NCBI GenBank assembly: GCA_902560025.1
Contig: CACEKL010000002.1
Span: 1-64,000, forward strand
Length of the DNA stretch: 64,000 nucleotides
Reading direction: 5' to 3'
DNA from: an uncultured Bacteroidota bacterium
Lineage (GTDB): Bacteria; Bacteroidota; Bacteroidia; Flavobacteriales; Flavobacteriaceae
The position numbers and the translations under genes are program-made. Under the pieces are notes generated by a model, which ran no database searches, was not told the DNA's origin, and saw only the letters and a program-made list of their open reading frames with translations. Shown piece by piece: positions 37,129-45,447 of this stretch. Each line of letters begins with the position of its first letter. Position 1 is the stretch's first letter.

Positions 37129-39513
37129 TTAATTTCTTAATGGTTTTTTTGTCATCAGCATATGCTGAATTCTATCTAATGTTTTTTGATTTCCAAGTAG
37201 ACTCATGAAGTTTTCTCTTTCAAGATCAAGAAGGTATTCTTCACTTACATTCTGAGAATACGTTAAATCTCCTCCACACATAACATAAGCTATTTTTCTG
37301 GATACTTCTACATCATAGTCAGACATGTAATTTCCAAGTCTGAATTCATTTATTGCAGAGTATAATGTTGATAATCCTGATCTTCCTAAAACTTCAATAT
37401 CTTGCCTTGATGAAGGAGGTATATAACCTGTTTTTAGACTTAATACTTTTTCTTTCGCCATACTAATATTTCTCATACGATTCATACAAATAAAATCTCT
37501 CTCTGGAAGAAGATAATGAAGATCATAAGCCTCATGAGCTGACATGGATACTGATCCCATTGCGATTGATTTAAAATGATCAATTAATGATGGCATTTTT
37601 ACATCTCCTGAATTAAATGAATCAGATGCCCTCATTGCCATTTCTTTTGTTCCACCTCCACCAGGTATAAGACCAACTCCAGCCTCAACAAGACCAATAT
37701 ATGACTCTGAAGCATGAATACCAGCATCACAATGTATTGAAACTTCAAGCCCTCCACCCATAACAAATCCATGAGTTGCAGAAACAACAGGCACATTACA
37801 TGTCCTCATCCTCATCAGTATCTTTTGGAATCCTACTAGAAACTTTTCTATTTCATCAAAGTTCTTTTGCATAGCCATCATCCCCATATTCATAAGGTTA
37901 GCTCCAACAGAGAACTGTTTGTCATTATTACCTATTACTATACCATTCCAGCCATCTCTTTCAGCAATATCAATTGCCTCATTTATTCCTTTAGCTATTC
38001 CTTCCCCTATAGAGTTTCCTTTTGTCTGAAATTCAATACACATAACGCCATCTCCTATGTCATGCACGGTACACTCTGGATTTCTTAAAATCTGTTTATT
38101 TTCTCTAAATGCATCGAGTATGTAATGATTCTCAGAACTAGGAACATTTATATATTTCTTAGAATTGACATCATAAAATTTCTTTTTCCCATCTTCAAAT
38201 TTGTAGAATGATTCTGCTCCAGAGGCAGACATATCTGTAATCCAATTTGGAACTTCTTCACCACAGCTTTTTATCATTTCAATTCCAGTTTCAATTCCAA
38301 GATTATCCCATATTTCAAATGGACCATAGCTCCATGCGTACCCAGTTCTTATTGCGTCATCTATTTGATAATAATCATCTGCAATCTCTGGAATACTCAT
38401 GGCAGAATATGACAGTATACATGAAAAATATTCTTTATAAAATTTGTTAACGTTTGAATCTCCCTCAACTAAAAACTTTAATCTTCTATCAAAAAGCTCT
38501 ATAGATTTTGCTTCTTTAATTTCAGGTAAATTAGGTTTAATTGATTTTCTATATTCATTTGTATCAAGATCAAGAGCCTTGATAACAGACCTACCGTTTT
38601 CATCTTTTTCTTTAGTTTTTTCATAGTAGCCTTTACCAGATTTGTTTCCGAAAAACTTATTTTCAATTAAAAATTTGAAAGATTTATTTTCAGGTTGATC
38701 TTTTAGTTTGCTGTAAAATGTATCATCATTTACATTGTTTACTAAAAAGTTAGTCACGTTGTCACTTGTATCAAGTCCTACCAAATCTTGTAATCTGAAT
38801 GTTCCAGAATTAGGAAGACCTATAACACTACCTGTCATCAAATCAACTTCTTCAATTTTAAAATTGTATTTTTCTGTTAACTGAGATGATTTGATACCAC
38901 ACATTACACCAATTCTATTTCCAATGAATCCAGGAGTATCTTTACAAAGTACTGTTTGCTTTCCAAGTATTACATCTCCAAATTCCATCAAAAATGAAAC
39001 TAACTTAGGATCAGTTTTAGTTTGAGGAATAACTTCGAATAGTCTTAAATATCTTGGAGGATTGAAGAAATGCGTTCCACAAAACAATGATTTAAAGCTA
39101 TCTGATCTTCCCTCGCACAAAAGAGAGATTGGAATACTAGAAGTATTAGAAGTTACAAAAGCACCGTCAGACTTATATTTTTCAACCTTTTCAAAAATTG
39201 TTTTTTTAATTTCTAAATTTTCAACAACAACTTCAATAATCCAATCTGCATCTTTTATTTTTTCAAAATCATCATCGAAATTACCTGTGGTTATTCTTGA
39301 AGCATATTCTTTTTTATAAAGTGGATTAGGCTTTGACTTAATTGCATTATTTAATGCATCATCGGCAACTATATTCCTATTTTTTATTGATTTGTCTTTG
39401 GGCTGAATGTCGAGCATTAAAACATCTATCCCAACATTTGCAAGATGACAAGCAATTCCTGAACCCATTACTCCAGAACCAAGAACAGCGGCTTTTTTAA
39501 CTTTAAAATTCAT
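37129..39513 (-). CDS. 3-hydroxyacyl-CoA dehydrogenase / enoyl-CoA hydratase fusion
   Basis: The 794-residue protein has an N-terminal NAD-binding 3-hydroxyacyl-CoA dehydrogenase domain (VLGSGVMGSGIA, residues about 11-22) and a C-terminal crotonase domain (from about residue 480). This is the reverse of E. coli FadB, where the crotonase domain comes first, and is the usual Bacteroidota layout. It performs the middle two steps of beta-oxidation with the adjacent thiolase. Confidence 0.93.
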   Translation of the reverse strand: MNFKVKKAAVLGSGVMGSGIACHLANVGIDVLMLDIQPKDKSIKNRNIVADDALNNAIKSKPNPLYKKEYASRITTGNFDDDFEKIKDADWIIEVVVENLEIKKTIFEKVEKYKSDGAFVTSNTSSIPISLLCEGRSDSFKSLFCGTHFFNPPRYLRLFEVIPQTKTDPKLVSFLMEFGDVILGKQTVLCKDTPGFIGNRIGVMCGIKSSQLTEKYNFKIEEVDLMTGSVIGLPNSGTFRLQDLVGLDTSDNVTNFLVNNVNDDTFYSKLKDQPENKSFKFLIENKFFGNKSGKGYYEKTKEKDENGRSVIKALDLDTNEYRKSIKPNLPEIKEAKSIELFDRRLKFLVEGDSNVNKFYKEYFSCILSYSAMSIPEIADDYYQIDDAIRTGYAWSYGPFEIWDNLGIETGIEMIKSCGEEVPNWITDMSASGAESFYKFEDGKKKFYDVNSKKYINVPSSENHYILDAFRENKQILRNPECTVHDIGDGVMCIEFQTKGNSIGEGIAKGINEAIDIAERDGWNGIVIGNNDKQFSVGANLMNMGMMAMQKNFDEIEKFLVGFQKILMRMRTCNVPVVSATHGFVMGGGLEVSIHCDAGIHASESYIGLVEAGVGLIPGGGGTKEMAMRASDSFNSGDVKMPSLIDHFKSIAMGSVSMSAHEAYDLHYLLPERDFICMNRMRNISMAKEKVLSLKTGYIPPSSRQDIEVLGRSGLSTLYSAINEFRLGNYMSDYDVEVSRKIAYVMCGGDLTYSQNVSEEYLLDLERENFMSLLGNQKTLDRIQHMLMTKKPLRN

Positions 39514-39582
39514 TTTTTTATAATATCTGCTAATCTAAATAAATTATTTTAATTACTAACTTTACAACATTAAGATATAACT

Positions 39583-39876
39583 ATGGACAAAGAAAACATA
39601 CTTTCAAATTTTCAATCAAAAGCAAAAAATGCAGCTCCAATAGGAGGTATTATTAAGTTTGAGATTGATGGTAACTCTATCTGTATTGATGGGACTGGAT
39701 CTGAAAATAAAATTTTATTAGAAGATATGGAGGCTGATTGTACTATTACTATGGCAGGTTCTTTAATGGAGGATCTTAAAAATGGTAAAGTGAATCCAAT
39801 GATGGCAGTTATGAGTGGAAAACTCAAAATTAAGGGTGATCAGGGACTTGCAATGAAGCTTCAGGCTTTTATGTAA
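39583..39876 (+). CDS. SCP2 sterol-carrier-domain protein
   Basis: The 97-residue protein is a stand-alone SCP2 lipid-binding domain: DCTITMAGSLMEDLKNGKV and the closing GKLKIKGDQGLAMKL are typical. It may carry acyl-CoA or other lipids, and sits divergent from the beta-oxidation operon 69 nt away, which fits a lipid role. The function in bacteria is poorly known. Confidence 0.85.
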   Translation: MDKENILSNFQSKAKNAAPIGGIIKFEIDGNSICIDGTGSENKILLEDMEADCTITMAGSLMEDLKNGKVNPMMAVMSGKLKIKGDQGLAMKLQAFM

Positions 39877-39935
39877 ATTTTTTAAAATTTTGTTAACTGA
39901 TTTAATTTTTTTTATACATTTATTTTACTAATTAA

Positions 39936-40139
39936 CCAGTTATCGAAAAGATTAACCAAAAAATCAACAGGTCTAAAGTAAACTACGCAATCACTTTGGC
40001 TAAATCCTTATCTTCAAAGGACTCACCATCTATTAATAAGATTTGGGAGTTGTGTGGCTTTAAATCAAAACTTGAATTTGAAAGAAATTTCATACGCATA
40101 CATGGTGTTTCATTCAGAGAATATGTTGATAAGCTCTAG
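39936..40139 (+). pseudogene. AraC-type helix-turn-helix remnant without a start codon
   Basis: An open frame of 67 codons after a stop has no ATG or GTG; the first possible start is a TTG at 39996. The translation resembles the C-terminal DNA-binding half of an AraC regulator: INRSKVNYAI, then NKIWELCGFKSKLEFERNF and the closing HGVSFREYVDKL. The N-terminal half is missing, and AT-rich DNA precedes it. It is probably a decayed regulator filling the 308-nt gap between 39877 and 40184. Confidence 0.5.
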
Positions 40140-40169
40140 AATTAATTATCTCAAATTATAATCTTTAAG

Positions 40170-40177
40170 TAAATTTG
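40170..40177 (+). promoter_or_regulatory. Bacteroidota -7 box before the LpxH-like gene
   Basis: TAAATTTG matches TAnnTTTG and ends 7 nt before the GTG start at 40185, so the mRNA may have almost no leader. No -33 TTG was found. Confidence 0.45.
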
Positions 40178-40184
40178 CAAACTA

Positions 40185-41024
40185 GTGAAACGTAATATAG
40201 ACATACTAGTTATCTCCGATTTACACCTTGGAACCTATGGCTCTGAAGCTGATGAGGTTTTATCATATTTAAAAACAATTGATGCAAAAAAAATTGTAAT
40301 CAATGGAGACTTTGTAGATATTTTATTATTCAATAAAAAGTATTGGCCAAACTCTCATATGAAAGTTGTAAAATACTTTCTAGACCTAATATCTCAGGGT
40401 AAAGAAATCCACTATGTAGTTGGTAATCATGACGAGCTATTAAGGAAGTTTTTAAATTATAAAATTCAAAACTTTCAAATTGTTAATCAAGTAGTATTAA
40501 ATACTGATGAAGGAAAAGTCTGGATTTTTCATGGTGATGTTTTTGATTTTTCTATTCAAACACAATGGATAACTAAATTTGCAGGATTTGTTTATGACTA
40601 TATGATAATGTTCAATAGTTGGCTTAATAAAAAAATAATGAAACCTCTTGGAGGTAAAAGATTAAATTTCTCTAAAGCTATTAAAGCTAACGTAAAAACT
40701 GCTGTCCAGTACTTTAGCAATTTTGAAAGAGTAGCTGCTGAAACAGCTCATAAAAATGGATATAAATATGTGGTCTTGGGACATATTCATACTCCAAAAA
40801 TTAAATCCTTTGATGTAGATGGTGATGAAATTATTTACATGAATTCAGGAGACTGGTTAGAGAGTTTATCATCTTTAGAATATGTAGATAATAAATGGTC
40901 TATATATAATCACACTCGAACTGAAGCTAATTTCAATAATGATGAAGGATCAAGAGTTGAGATGACAACTAAGGAGCTATACAAAGACATGATAGAAGAG
41001 TTTAAAATCCTTAAGGATAAATGA
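40185..41024 (+). CDS. LpxH-like calcineurin-type metallophosphoesterase
   Basis: The 279-residue protein has the phosphoesterase motifs SDLHLGTYG, INGDFVD, GNHDE and GHIHTP in order. It resembles UDP-2,3-diacylglucosamine diphosphatase of lipid A synthesis, although it is not close enough to name with certainty. The start is GTG at 40185, supported by the family N-terminus MKRxIDxxVISDLHLG. It overlaps the next gene as ATGA, so it acts in one unit with a glycosyltransferase. Confidence 0.85.
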   Translation: MKRNIDILVISDLHLGTYGSEADEVLSYLKTIDAKKIVINGDFVDILLFNKKYWPNSHMKVVKYFLDLISQGKEIHYVVGNHDELLRKFLNYKIQNFQIVNQVVLNTDEGKVWIFHGDVFDFSIQTQWITKFAGFVYDYMIMFNSWLNKKIMKPLGGKRLNFSKAIKANVKTAVQYFSNFERVAAETAHKNGYKYVVLGHIHTPKIKSFDVDGDEIIYMNSGDWLESLSSLEYVDNKWSIYNHTRTEANFNNDEGSRVEMTTKELYKDMIEEFKILKDK

Positions 41025-42019
41025 AAATTCTATATGCAATACAAACTACAGGTAACGGCCATTTAGCAAGAGCTCAAAATATTATTCCAAAAATAAAAGA
41101 AATAGCTGAACTTGAAATAATTACAAGTGGACCAAAAAATGATTTTTTACTAGAGGAAAAACCCATCAAACATTTTACAGGTGTTACTTTTTTCTATACC
41201 GATAATGGATCAGTTAATTGGCTGAAAACTGTTTTTTTAAATAATTATTTTAGATTATTAAAGGAGATTTTATCATGCCCAGTAAAAAAATATGATTTAA
41301 TAATAAATGATTTTGAGCCAGTTTCTGCATGGTCTGCAAAATTTAATAATGTGAAGTGTTTTGAATTAACGAATCAATATTCGATGAGTCTTAAGAATAC
41401 TCCTAGACCAAAGACTTACAATAGACTTGTATTATGGGCAATTAATTATATAATACCTACTAAACTTGGATATGGATATCATTACAAAAAATATACAGAT
41501 AGAATTTTTTTTCCAATAATTAGAAATAAAATTAGAGATTTGAAAGTAACAAATAGTGATGAAATAATTGTCTACTTACCCACCTACTCTCCTTCAAATT
41601 TAATTGAGATTATTAATCAATTACCTATTAGGAAAACTTGGACAATTTTTTCTCTTGATGCAGACAAAAGAGAAACAATATCTGGTGTAAATGTTGAACC
41701 TCTTTCCGAAGATTTATTTTTGAATAAATTTGCTTCTTGTTATGGAATTGTATGTGCTGGTGGATTTGCTACAACCTCAGAAGCAATATTTCTTGGTAAG
41801 CCTATGATTGTTGTTCCTGTTGAAGGTCAAATAGAGCAGCAGTTTAATGCTGCTGCACTAAAAAAAGAAGGAGTAACAGTAATTGATAGGTTCTCAAAAA
41901 AAAATATAGATACTATATCTGATTGGATTGAGTCCCCAAAAGTGTTAGAAATAAAATACAAAGATGAATCCAAAAAAATAATTGAAACAATTGTAAACGA
42001 CTACTCAAACTTAAACTAA
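41021..42019 (+). CDS. GT28-like glycosyltransferase
   Basis: The 332-residue protein has the N-terminal TTGNGHLARAQNI and the C-terminal nucleotide-sugar segment GGFATTSEAIFLGKP, matching the MJ1255-like/GT28 group. The acceptor is unknown. Coupling by a 4-nt overlap to the LpxH-like phosphoesterase suggests a job in envelope lipid or glycolipid synthesis. Confidence 0.8.
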   Translation: MKILYAIQTTGNGHLARAQNIIPKIKEIAELEIITSGPKNDFLLEEKPIKHFTGVTFFYTDNGSVNWLKTVFLNNYFRLLKEILSCPVKKYDLIINDFEPVSAWSAKFNNVKCFELTNQYSMSLKNTPRPKTYNRLVLWAINYIIPTKLGYGYHYKKYTDRIFFPIIRNKIRDLKVTNSDEIIVYLPTYSPSNLIEIINQLPIRKTWTIFSLDADKRETISGVNVEPLSEDLFLNKFASCYGIVCAGGFATTSEAIFLGKPMIVVPVEGQIEQQFNAAALKKEGVTVIDRFSKKNIDTISDWIESPKVLEIKYKDESKKIIETIVNDYSNLN

Positions 42020-42026
42020 ACCTACC

Positions 42027-42584
42027 ATGGAAAATGAACTAGATAATTTAAAGTTTCCTATTGGAAAATATAAAGCCATACTTGATTTTAACTTTTCAAA
42101 AACTGTTGAAGATATAAAAACACTAGAGTCATTTGCTGGTGATCTTAGAGAATCTGTAAAAGGGCTTGACAAGACTGATTTTAAAAAGTCTTATAGAGAT
42201 GGAGGAATGAATATTGCTCAAATTATACACCATTTTTGTGATACACACACATATGCGTTCTTAAGAACAAAACATACATTACTAGAAGAAAATCCTAGCG
42301 TTAAAATGTATGAAGTGTCTGAATTTTTAACAACCCCTGACTCTAATGTATTAGATGTAAAAGATAGCCTAAATGTGATTGAAGGAATTCATGCTAAATG
42401 GGTAAGCCTTCTAAAGACATTATCAGAAGAAGATTTCAAAAAAACTTACTATCACTCATCCAGAGATAAAAATATAATTCTTCATGAGCATGTTGGGATG
42501 TATGCATGGCATACTAAACATCATATTGAGCACATTAAAATGGCTAAAAAGAATATTAAACAAAAAGGAAAAAGAGCAAAATAA
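42027..42584 (+). CDS. YfiT/DinB-family metal-dependent protein
   Basis: The 185-residue protein matches YfiT: LKFPIGKYK at the N-terminus, IIHHFCDTH near residue 67 and YAWHTKHHIEHI near 152, whose histidines bind the metal. YfiT-type proteins are thiol-S-transferase-like hydrolases, often called bacillithiol transferases, but Flavobacteriia need not use bacillithiol in this role. It lies 7 nt after the glycosyltransferase gene. Confidence 0.85.
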   Translation: MENELDNLKFPIGKYKAILDFNFSKTVEDIKTLESFAGDLRESVKGLDKTDFKKSYRDGGMNIAQIIHHFCDTHTYAFLRTKHTLLEENPSVKMYEVSEFLTTPDSNVLDVKDSLNVIEGIHAKWVSLLKTLSEEDFKKTYYHSSRDKNIILHEHVGMYAWHTKHHIEHIKMAKKNIKQKGKRAK

Positions 42585-42587
42585 AAT

Positions 42588-43136
42588 ATGAGTTCTAAAA
42601 CAGTAATTTTTACTAGATTATACAGAAAGCTACACAGAAATGTTGGGATTATTTTTATTGGTTTTTTTCTACTAATATCAATAAGCGGTTTTCTTCTTGG
42701 ATTAAAAGACGAGCTAGGGTTAAAGCCTGAAACTAAATCGACTAATTCTATTAATCAGAGCAGCTGGATTTCAATACAAAGTTTAGACTCAATTGCTAGA
42801 ACCTTTGCAAGTGATGAACTTAAAATAGACTCTGAAATTGACAGAATAGACATAAGGCCAGACAAAGGGATTGCTAAGATTTTGTTTAAAAACAATTTTC
42901 AAGAGCTTCAGTTAGATCTAGAAAGTGGTGAAATTTTATCTGTAGAAAAAAGAGCAGATAATTTTATTGAAAGATTACATGATGGCTCTATAATTGATTT
43001 CTATTTTACAGAAAACAATATTTCAACAATTACATATGTTAGTATTATATCATTAAGCTTAGTCTTTATGATATATAGTGGGTATTTATTATGGGCTAAT
43101 CCAAGAAAGATTAGACGAAATAAAAAAGCCCCCTAA
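42588..43136 (+). CDS. PepSY-domain membrane protein
   Basis: The 182-residue protein has an N-terminal membrane helix (about residues 17-37), a soluble PepSY-like region and a second helix near residues 143-163. The order fits PepSY-associated transmembrane proteins, often linked to iron or redox functions. It starts 3 nt after the YfiT-like gene. The stop codon lies within the loop of a terminator hairpin. Confidence 0.75.
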   Translation: MSSKTVIFTRLYRKLHRNVGIIFIGFFLLISISGFLLGLKDELGLKPETKSTNSINQSSWISIQSLDSIARTFASDELKIDSEIDRIDIRPDKGIAKILFKNNFQELQLDLESGEILSVEKRADNFIERLHDGSIIDFYFTENNISTITYVSIISLSLVFMIYSGYLLWANPRKIRRNKKAP

Positions 43137-43148
43137 AAGGAGGCTTTT
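43124..43148. terminator. Bidirectional terminator after the PepSY gene and tRNA-Leu
   Basis: A 10-bp stem (AAAAGCCCCC with GGAGGCTTTT, one C-A mismatch) closes a TAAAA loop. A-runs and T-runs on either side make it work in both directions. It ends the plus-strand PepSY operon and the minus-strand tRNA-Gly/tRNA-Leu transcript. Confidence 0.75.
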
Positions 43149-43151
43149 CTG

Positions 43152-43237
43152 TACTCGAGGCGGGACTTGAACCCGCACGAACATTACTGCTCATTGGATT
43201 TTAAGTCCAACGTGTCTACCAATTCCACCACTCGAGC
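43152..43237 (-). tRNA. tRNA-Leu (UAA)
   Basis: The 86-nt gene has acceptor GCTCGAG paired with CTCGAGT (one G-U pair), anticodon stem TTGGA/TCCAA with loop CTTAAAA (anticodon TAA), a long variable arm and T-arm GGGTTCAAGTCCC. CCA is not encoded. It follows tRNA-Gly after 4 nt. Confidence 0.97.
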
Positions 43238-43241
43238 GTTG

Positions 43242-43314
43242 AGCGAAAGACGGGATTCGAACCCGCGACCCTCACCTTGGCAAGGTGATGCTCTACCAGC
43301 TGAGCTACTTTCGC
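43242..43314 (-). tRNA. tRNA-Gly (GCC)
   Basis: The 73-nt gene has acceptor GCGAAAG/CTTTCGC, D-arm GCTCAGCTGGTAGAGC, anticodon loop TTGCCAA (anticodon GCC) and T-arm GGGTTCGAATCCC. It lies 4 nt upstream of tRNA-Leu on the same strand. Confidence 0.97.
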
Positions 43315-43364
43315 AGAGAATGCAAATTTATAATAATTTAACTTATATGAGAAGTATAAATAAA

Positions 43365-44096
43365 TTAATCTTTACCAATTTCTGTCTTAGAAAGTGCAAG
43401 AGCAGTTTGATACTCATTTTTTTGATCATTTAGGAATCTGGTATACATTCCAACATATATTCTTGACTGAGATAATGCTCCATATAACTCATTTGAAAGA
43501 TAATACTGTCTATTGAATCTGTATCTAGTTAGTTCTTGTTGACCATAAATTTCACCATCGTAAGAGTTATAATTAAATTGTATTCTAAAGTTACCCATAA
43601 TTTGTCTTCTCCAAAGCAAATTGAAGTTATCTATCTCTGTTGAAGTTGCATAGTTTCTCTCCTTTTTATGAGTATACATATTTAAAAGAAGTGACTTTAA
43701 CTCTTCATTTTCTATAAGATTAAATGTACCATTTGCAATTAACTGATTAAAAATACCATCTTGAGGAAAAAAAGAAGTTCCAATTTGAATTTGAAGAAGT
43801 ATCTCTGCTACCTCGCGATCAGAAAGTAGTGTATGATTATTATTTATATCATCTAAAAGTTTTATCAAGTTCTTGTCTGATTTATCTAGACCTTCAAGGA
43901 TGATTTCAATTTGGTTAATATCACCTTCTAATGTTTTAGTTAGATCAGTTAATAAATAATTCTTTTCCTGTTTTGTAATATTAACCTGTCTTCTTTGTTC
44001 AAGATAAAATGATAGGAGTACACTTAGAATAATAACAATTGCTTGTACAATATTATTTCTAAGAAATGATTTAAATGTATTGGTTGTTTTGGTCAT
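43365..44096 (-). CDS. DUF6090-like membrane-anchored protein
   Basis: The 243-residue protein has one N-terminal membrane helix (AIVIILSVLLSFYLEQRRQ near residues 18-36), then a long mainly helical soluble part. The layout, with a basic segment after the helix, resembles the Bacteroidota DUF6090 family, but I cannot be sure of membership. It is 18 nt downstream of the lipoprotein peptidase-like gene, so it is the last gene of the mutS operon. Confidence 0.55.
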   Translation of the reverse strand: MTKTTNTFKSFLRNNIVQAIVIILSVLLSFYLEQRRQVNITKQEKNYLLTDLTKTLEGDINQIEIILEGLDKSDKNLIKLLDDINNNHTLLSDREVAEILLQIQIGTSFFPQDGIFNQLIANGTFNLIENEELKSLLLNMYTHKKERNYATSTEIDNFNLLWRRQIMGNFRIQFNYNSYDGEIYGQQELTRYRFNRQYYLSNELYGALSQSRIYVGMYTRFLNDQKNEYQTALALSKTEIGKD

Positions 44097-44114
44097 ACTT
44101 AAAAGTATAAAAGT

Positions 44115-45233
44115 TTATTTATATATGGATAAATCTAAATTTAGTGAATCAAAATATTTAAACCTATTTAAACAAATTGAAAGAATTGTGTCTCTTAATG
44201 AACTTGTTATTCTTTCAGGGAAATATTTAACTGCAATATATGCTTGAAAGGTCTCTGCAACATCTTCTGAATCTGGGTTATCTTTTGCATATGTTGATAG
44301 ATAATTTCCATCTAGGTTAACAGCATCAGTCCAGCCTTGCTGACCATAAACATATGGATCAATTGACAGATGTGCAGCTTCATGGATAAATAACTCTTCA
44401 GTTCTATCTCCATCTGGCCTTGTCTCTACAGTATTATTTAACCAATCAGTATGAAATGTAATATTTGCATAAGAAAGATCATCAGATCTTTGTGCAGACG
44501 CAACTTCCTCACCTTTTAAAAATTCAATTGATTTAATATTTTTTCTTAGTTCTTTTCCAAGTTGGCCCATCAAGGGAGCATATTTTTGTTCTAAGTTTGA
44601 TGCTTCTTCTTGAGTAAACTCAGAATATATTTCAAAATCAACAGAAAGACCATCACCAAAGTTTACCTTATATACATGAGCTGGGTAAGTTATAAAATCA
44701 GGAATAGATTTATCATAAAATAGCCTATCCAAAATTCCTTGGTATGCAGATGATGAATATACAGTATAGTCAGAGGATTTTATTAAGTCTGGAAGATCCC
44801 ACATAGTACCTAAAAATGGTGGATCAAGAATTTCAACATAATTAAAAAGGTAGACTCCATCTTCAGCGCTTTGAGATCGAATTAGGTATAATTGATCCTG
44901 AAGGTCATTTAATTGAATCGTTAAGTTATTATTGTCTGTCTCAAAAATTTCATTTGACTCAGTTAGAATCTCAATTTGATTTATATAATCTTCAATTTGG
45001 CTTTGAAAACCATTAATTTGAAAATTTAGTTCATTGATTTGTCCTGATTGGATATTGTTTTGAGAGATTAATTGGTTTATTTGAAAAGCGTAATCATTAA
45101 TCTGGGAATTTAGCTGCGAAATATTAGCTTGAAGATCAAGTATAGTTTGATTAAGCTGATTTATCTCATCTTGTTTTGAACATGAGTTAATAATTAGAAA
45201 GAAAATAAAAATTAAAAATTTATAATTTTTCAT
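44115..45233 (-). CDS. Coiled-coil lipoprotein with gluzincin-like metallopeptidase motif
   Basis: The 372-residue protein has a lipoprotein signal with Cys18 (LIINSC). Residues about 22-118 are an Asn/Gln-rich coiled coil with repeated INxLxxQI steps. The C-terminal domain has HEAAH at 284-288 and SEDVAETFQAY near 322-332, whose Glu327 could be the third zinc ligand; this His-His-Glu arrangement is that of gluzincin peptidases. It overlaps the smr gene by 14 nt, so it is co-translated with a mismatch-repair gene pair. Activity is unproven. Confidence 0.65.
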   Translation of the reverse strand: MKNYKFLIFIFFLIINSCSKQDEINQLNQTILDLQANISQLNSQINDYAFQINQLISQNNIQSGQINELNFQINGFQSQIEDYINQIEILTESNEIFETDNNNLTIQLNDLQDQLYLIRSQSAEDGVYLFNYVEILDPPFLGTMWDLPDLIKSSDYTVYSSSAYQGILDRLFYDKSIPDFITYPAHVYKVNFGDGLSVDFEIYSEFTQEEASNLEQKYAPLMGQLGKELRKNIKSIEFLKGEEVASAQRSDDLSYANITFHTDWLNNTVETRPDGDRTEELFIHEAAHLSIDPYVYGQQGWTDAVNLDGNYLSTYAKDNPDSEDVAETFQAYIAVKYFPERITSSLRDTILSICLNRFKYFDSLNLDLSIYK

Positions 45234-45447
45234 ATTGTATGATCATTTCTCCTGGATTGTGTGGGGGAATATAATAAGAGAACCCATGTCTATTGCATAT
45301 TTGATCAATTATTTTCTTCTGCATAACTGGTGAATTTCCTGTTATCACTTTAAGGCTCACACTACCCTTAGTTGAATTTAAGAGCATGTACTCTTCAATT
45401 AATTCCAGTCCCTCTGGGTGAGTTTTTCCGTGTAAATCAATCTCCAT
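45220..45447 (-). CDS. Stand-alone Smr-domain protein
   Basis: The 75-residue protein is a minimal Smr domain: IDLHG at residues 3-7 and VITGNSPVMQKKI near 34, where family members usually have TGxGxxS. The closing P-H-N-P-G-E segment also fits. Smr domains cut or bind branched DNA or RNA and are often fused to MutS2. Here the domain is separate and overlaps the end of mutS by 11 nt. Confidence 0.8.
   Translation of the reverse strand: MEIDLHGKTHPEGLELIEEYMLLNSTKGSVSLKVITGNSPVMQKKIIDQICNRHGFSYYIPPHNPGEMIIQYEKL

Noticed and set aside
43167..43433. 88-codon frame on the plus strand across the tRNA pair
   Set aside because: It reads the complement of tRNA-Leu and tRNA-Gly and ends in AT-rich DNA, so it is not a protein gene.
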